DNA of 64,000 nt from Betaproteobacteria bacterium. Its GTDB lineage: Bacteria > Pseudomonadota > Gammaproteobacteria > Burkholderiales > Burkholderiaceae_C. The number at the start of each line of letters is the position of its first letter. The stretch's first letter is position 1. The position numbers and the translations under genes were made by a program. Of the stretch, positions 60,934 through 64,000 are shown piece after piece. Under the pieces are notes generated by a model. It made no database searches. It was not told the origin of the DNA and saw only the letters and a list, made by a program, of their open reading frames with translations. Location: positions 889,938 to 953,937 of the forward strand of contig JADJWD010000005.1 of the NCBI GenBank assembly GCA_016716535.1, written 5' to 3'.

Positions 60934-62642
60934 ATGACCGACCTGTCCACGTTGAACCTGCCCGGCGCGCAGGCGCGCGCCCGATGCGCGCCGCGCCGCG
61001 GCGCGCGCTCACCTGCGCCAACTGGCTGATCGAGGCCGCCTAGCGGATGATCCAGAACAACCTCGACCCCGAGGTGGGCCGAGAACCCCGACGCGCTCGT
61101 CGTCTACGGCGGCATCCGGCAAGGCGGCGCGCAACTGGGCCTGTTTCGACGCCATCCTCGCAGCGCTGGCGCACGCTCGCGCCCGACGAGAGCCTGCTCG
61201 TGCAGAGCGGCAAGCCGGTCGGCGTGCTTCCGCACGCACGCCGAGCGCCGCGCTGCTCATCGCCAACAGAACCTGGTGCCGAAGTGGAGCACCTGGGAGC
61301 ACTTCACGAGCTCGACCGCAAGGGCCTGATGATGTACGGCCAGATGACCGCGGGCTCGTGGATCTACATCGGCAGCCAGGGCATCGTGCAGGGCACCTAC
61401 GAGACGTTCGTCGAAGCGGGCCGGCAGCACTACGGCGGCGATCTCGCCGGCCGCTGGATCCTCACCGCGGCCTGGGCGGCATGGGCGGCGCGCAGCCGCT
61501 GGCGGCCACCTTCGCCGGCGCGTGCAGCCTGAACATCGAATGCCAGCAAAGCCGCATCGACTTCCGCTGCAGAGCCGCTACCTCGACGAGCAGGCGAAGG
61601 ACCTCGACGACGCGCTCGCGCGCATCGCGAGGTACACCGCCGAAGGCAGGGCGATCTCGGTCGGCCTGCTCGGCAACGCCGCCGAGATCCTGCCCGAGCT
61701 GGTCAAGCGTGCGAGGCTGGCCGGCAAAAGCGATGAGGCCCGACCTCGTCACCGACCAGACGAGCGCACAATGACCTCGTCAACGGCTACCTGCCCGCCG
61801 GCTGGACGTCGACGCGTGGAAGACCGCGCAGGCCGACGCCGCGCAGCACGCGGCGCTGAAGGCCGCCGCCGCGAAGAGCTGCGCCGAGCACGTGCGCGCG
61901 ATGCTCGCTTTCCAGGCGATGGGCATCCCCACCGTCGACTACAGCAACAACATCCCGCCAGGTCGCTCGACGAGGGCGTGGGCAACGCGTTCGACTTCCC
62001 CGGCTTCGTGCCCGGCGTACATCCGGCCGCTCTTCTGCCGCGGCGGGGCCGTTCCGGCTGGGTAGCGCTGTCGGGCGACCCGGAGGACATCCTGAAGACC
62101 GACGCGAAGATGAAGGGTTGTTCACGGCAGACCGCCTGCACCGCTGGCTCGACACGGCCCGGCAGGCGCATCGCCTTCCAGGGGCTGCCGGCGCGCATCT
62201 GCTGGATCAGCCTGAGAACGCGGCACCGCGCCGGCCTCGCGTTCAACGAGATGGTGAAGAGCGGCAGGCTGAAGGCGCCGATCGTCATCGGACACCACCT
62301 CGACAGCAGCGGCGTCGCGAACAGCCCGAACCCGCGGGACCGAAGCGACCGAGAGGACGGCGGCGACGCGGTGAGCGACTGGCCGCTCTTGAACGCGCTG
62401 TTGAACACCGCCGGCGGCGCCACCTGGGTCCAGGCCTGCCAGCGGCGGCGGCGTCAGCATGGGCTATCCGCAGCACGCCGGCGTCGTCATCGTCTGCGGC
62501 ACCGACGCGGCAGCCAAGCGCATCGAGCGGGTGCTCTGGAACGACCAGGCCACCGGCGTGATGCACCACGCCGACGCCGGCTACGGAACGCCCGCGCGCA
62601 GTGCGCGCGCGAAACAGGGTTAAGCTGCCGATGCTCGGCTGA
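60934..62642 (+). pseudogene. hutU: Urocanate hydratase HutU, frame broken by many indels
   Basis: The 1709 bases match the length of hutU (about 560-570 codons), but the frame changes roughly ten or more times. Conserved pieces from all three frames run in the right order: MIQNNLDPEV, LLVQSGKPVGV, ELDRKGLMMYGQMTAGSWIY..., ISVGLLGNAAEILPELV, RPDLVTDQTSAQ, AEHVRAMLAFQAMGIPTVDYSNNI, ALSGDPEDILKTDAK, IAFQGLPARICW, LNALLNTAGGATWV, and the end KLPMLG at 62640. Almost no residues are changed within pieces. The enzyme hydrates urocanate to imidazolone propionate with NAD. Sequence error near a contig end is more likely than decay. Confidence 0.85.
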
Positions 62643-62644
62643 AC

Positions 62645-64000
62645 ATACCGACTGACCCTGCGACCCGGCGCGCTGGCGCTGGCCGACCTGCAAGCCGCTG
62701 CACGCGGGCGGCGTGCCGTCCGCCATCGATCCGGCCGCCGGTGTAGCCATCGCCGCAAGCGCCGCCGTCGTGCAGCGCCGCCGCCGGTAGCGCGCCGGTT
62801 GCACAGCGTCGCTCAACACCTGCGGTAAGCTCGCGTCCACCCGCATCAGCGGCGGCGACCTCGCCGGCGCTGCAGGTGGAACCCGATCCGCAGCCACAGC
62901 GCCCGGCGTCGGCAGCCCGCTGGCGCCGACCGTCGCGCGGCTGATGCTCAGGTTGAAGGCAGCAAGCCTCGCGCGCAGGCACTCCGGGAGGCGTGCGGCC
63001 GGTGGTCATCGACACGCTCGTCGCCGCCAACAACGCCGGCCTCGTGCCGGTGGTGCCGAGCCAGGGAAGCTCCGGTGGGCGCGTCAGGCGACCTCGCGCC
63101 GCTGGCGCACGCGGCGCTGGCGCTGATGGGCGAAGGCGAGTTCACTCGAAGATCAGGTGGCGGTGTGATGCGGCGCAGGCCGGACGCCGAGCGTGCTACG
63201 TGCGACCGACATCGCGCCGCTCGTGCTCGCGGCCAGGAGGGCCTGGCGCTGATCAACAGCACGCAGGCTGGCACGGCGCTGGCGCTCGCACGCCTTCTTC
63301 TCCTCGAGCCGGTGATCGGGCGGCGCTCGTCGTCGGCGCGCTGACAGTCGACGCGGCGCCCGAGGCGGCAGGCAGGACGTTAGACCCGCGCATCCACGCG
63401 CTGCGCGGGCGGCCCGGGCGGTCGACGTCGCCAGTACTACCGCCAACTGCTCGCCGGCAGCGGCATCACGCAAGCCATCTCGAAGGCGACGACCGCGTGC
63501 CAGGACCCCGTACGCCTGCGCTGCCAGCCGCTGGTGGTGGGCGCCTGCCTCGATCAACTGCCGCCCACGCCGCGCTGGTGCTGCTCCGCGAGGCGAATGC
63601 GGTGACGGACAACCCGCTGGTGTTCAGCGACGATAGCGCGATGATCTCCGGCGGCAACTTCCACGCCGGGCCGGTAGCCTGGCTTGCGATACGATGGCCA
63701 CCGCGATCGCCGAGGGTCAGCGCCATCGCCGGGCGGCGCATCGCGATGCTGATCGACGCCGGCGTCCCGCGGCTGCCGCCGTTCCTGACGCCCAACGCGG
63801 GCCTGAACTGGCGGCTCTACATGATCGCGCACGTCACCGCCGCTTCGCTGGCCAGCGCGAGGCCTCAGCGCCCCCGGCCAGCGTCGACACAGCCTGCCGA
63901 CCGCGGCAGCCAGAGGACCACGTCAACATGGCCACCTTCGCGGCGCGGCGGCTGCAGCCGATGATCGCCAGCGTCGCGCGCATCCTCGGCATCAGTGGCT
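62645..64000 (+). pseudogene. hutH: Histidine ammonia-lyase HutH, partial and frame broken by many indels
   Basis: It begins with LTLRPGALALADL just after the hutU stop; no clean start codon is left (ATA at 62645 sits where an ATG is expected). Pieces from different frames follow in order: KAASLARRHSG, GASGDLAPLAHAALALMGEGE (the Ala-Ser-Gly that forms the MIO cofactor is present), EGLALINSTQAGTALAL, IHALRGRPG, DQLPP, EANAVTDNPLVFSDD, ISGGNFHAGPVAW, and LTPNAGLN. The gene runs off the right edge, with about 100 residues missing. It deaminates histidine to urocanate. Errors are densest here. Confidence 0.82.

Overview
The window is very GC-rich DNA from a betaproteobacterium. Gene content, gene order (rpmF-plsX-fabHDG-acpP-fabF-rpoE-rseA-rseB-mucD-lepA-lepB-rnc-era-recO-pdxJ-acpS-nagZ) and protein character point to Burkholderiales, probably the Rubrivivax/Leptothrix/Sphaerotilaceae side. 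No rRNA, tRNA, insertion sequence, prophage or CRISPR array was seen; it reads as ordinary chromosomal core with a few accessory genes.

Layout. 1-4433: polysaccharide export and initiation genes (Wzz-like chain-length protein running off the left edge, Wza-like export protein, divergent WecA/MraY-type sugar-phosphate transferase). 4420-5952: RhlE-type RNA helicase. 5963-8629: RsmI-like methyltransferase, Maf, YceD and L32. 8685-14168: fatty acid synthesis cluster. 14201-18658: sigma-E operon (rpoE, rseA, rseB, mucD). 18659-19290: a 632-base gap with a candidate small RNA, an intrinsic terminator and DnaA-box-like sites. 19291-27500: lepA to nagZ. 27509-30676: RNase E on the minus strand, with a long leader facing rluC. 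31387-36479: rluC, a Gph-like phosphatase, a Rieske protein, an S49 peptidase, Psd and an EamA exporter. 36487-40017: an endonuclease-family protein, a secreted protein with a duplicated module, an RpfF-like DSF synthase and a heme-oxygenase-like diiron oxidase. 40200-45463: mutL, acnA and a small secreted protein. 45525-49779: ferric-iron-type ABC importer. 49941-54632: acyl-CoA dehydrogenase, Ogt, ferredoxin-type reductase and a cytochrome b561/EbdC-like fusion. 54946-56124: a lone LivK-type binding protein. 56128-64000: the histidine utilisation locus (hutF, hutG, hutI, hutD, hutC on minus; hutU, hutH on plus).

How it works together. The fab cluster makes acyl-ACP; acpS, further right, activates ACP. 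RpoE/RseA/RseB/MucD is the envelope-stress circuit. The hut genes encode the whole five-enzyme route from histidine to glutamate and formate through HutF and HutG, with a divergent HutC-type operator/promoter at 60868-60903 in which each arm of an inverted repeat supplies the -35 of one promoter.

Two points matter most. First, reading frames are clean to about 43 kb, carry single indels in acnA, fbpC, the acyl-CoA dehydrogenase and hutI, and become riddled with indels from about 59.4 kb to the right edge (hutD, hutU, hutH) while the encoded motifs stay conserved. This looks like poor consensus near a contig end, not true gene decay. Second, the best candidate for something new is the overlapping pair of a UndA-like diiron oxidase and an RpfF-like DSF synthase at 38352-40017.
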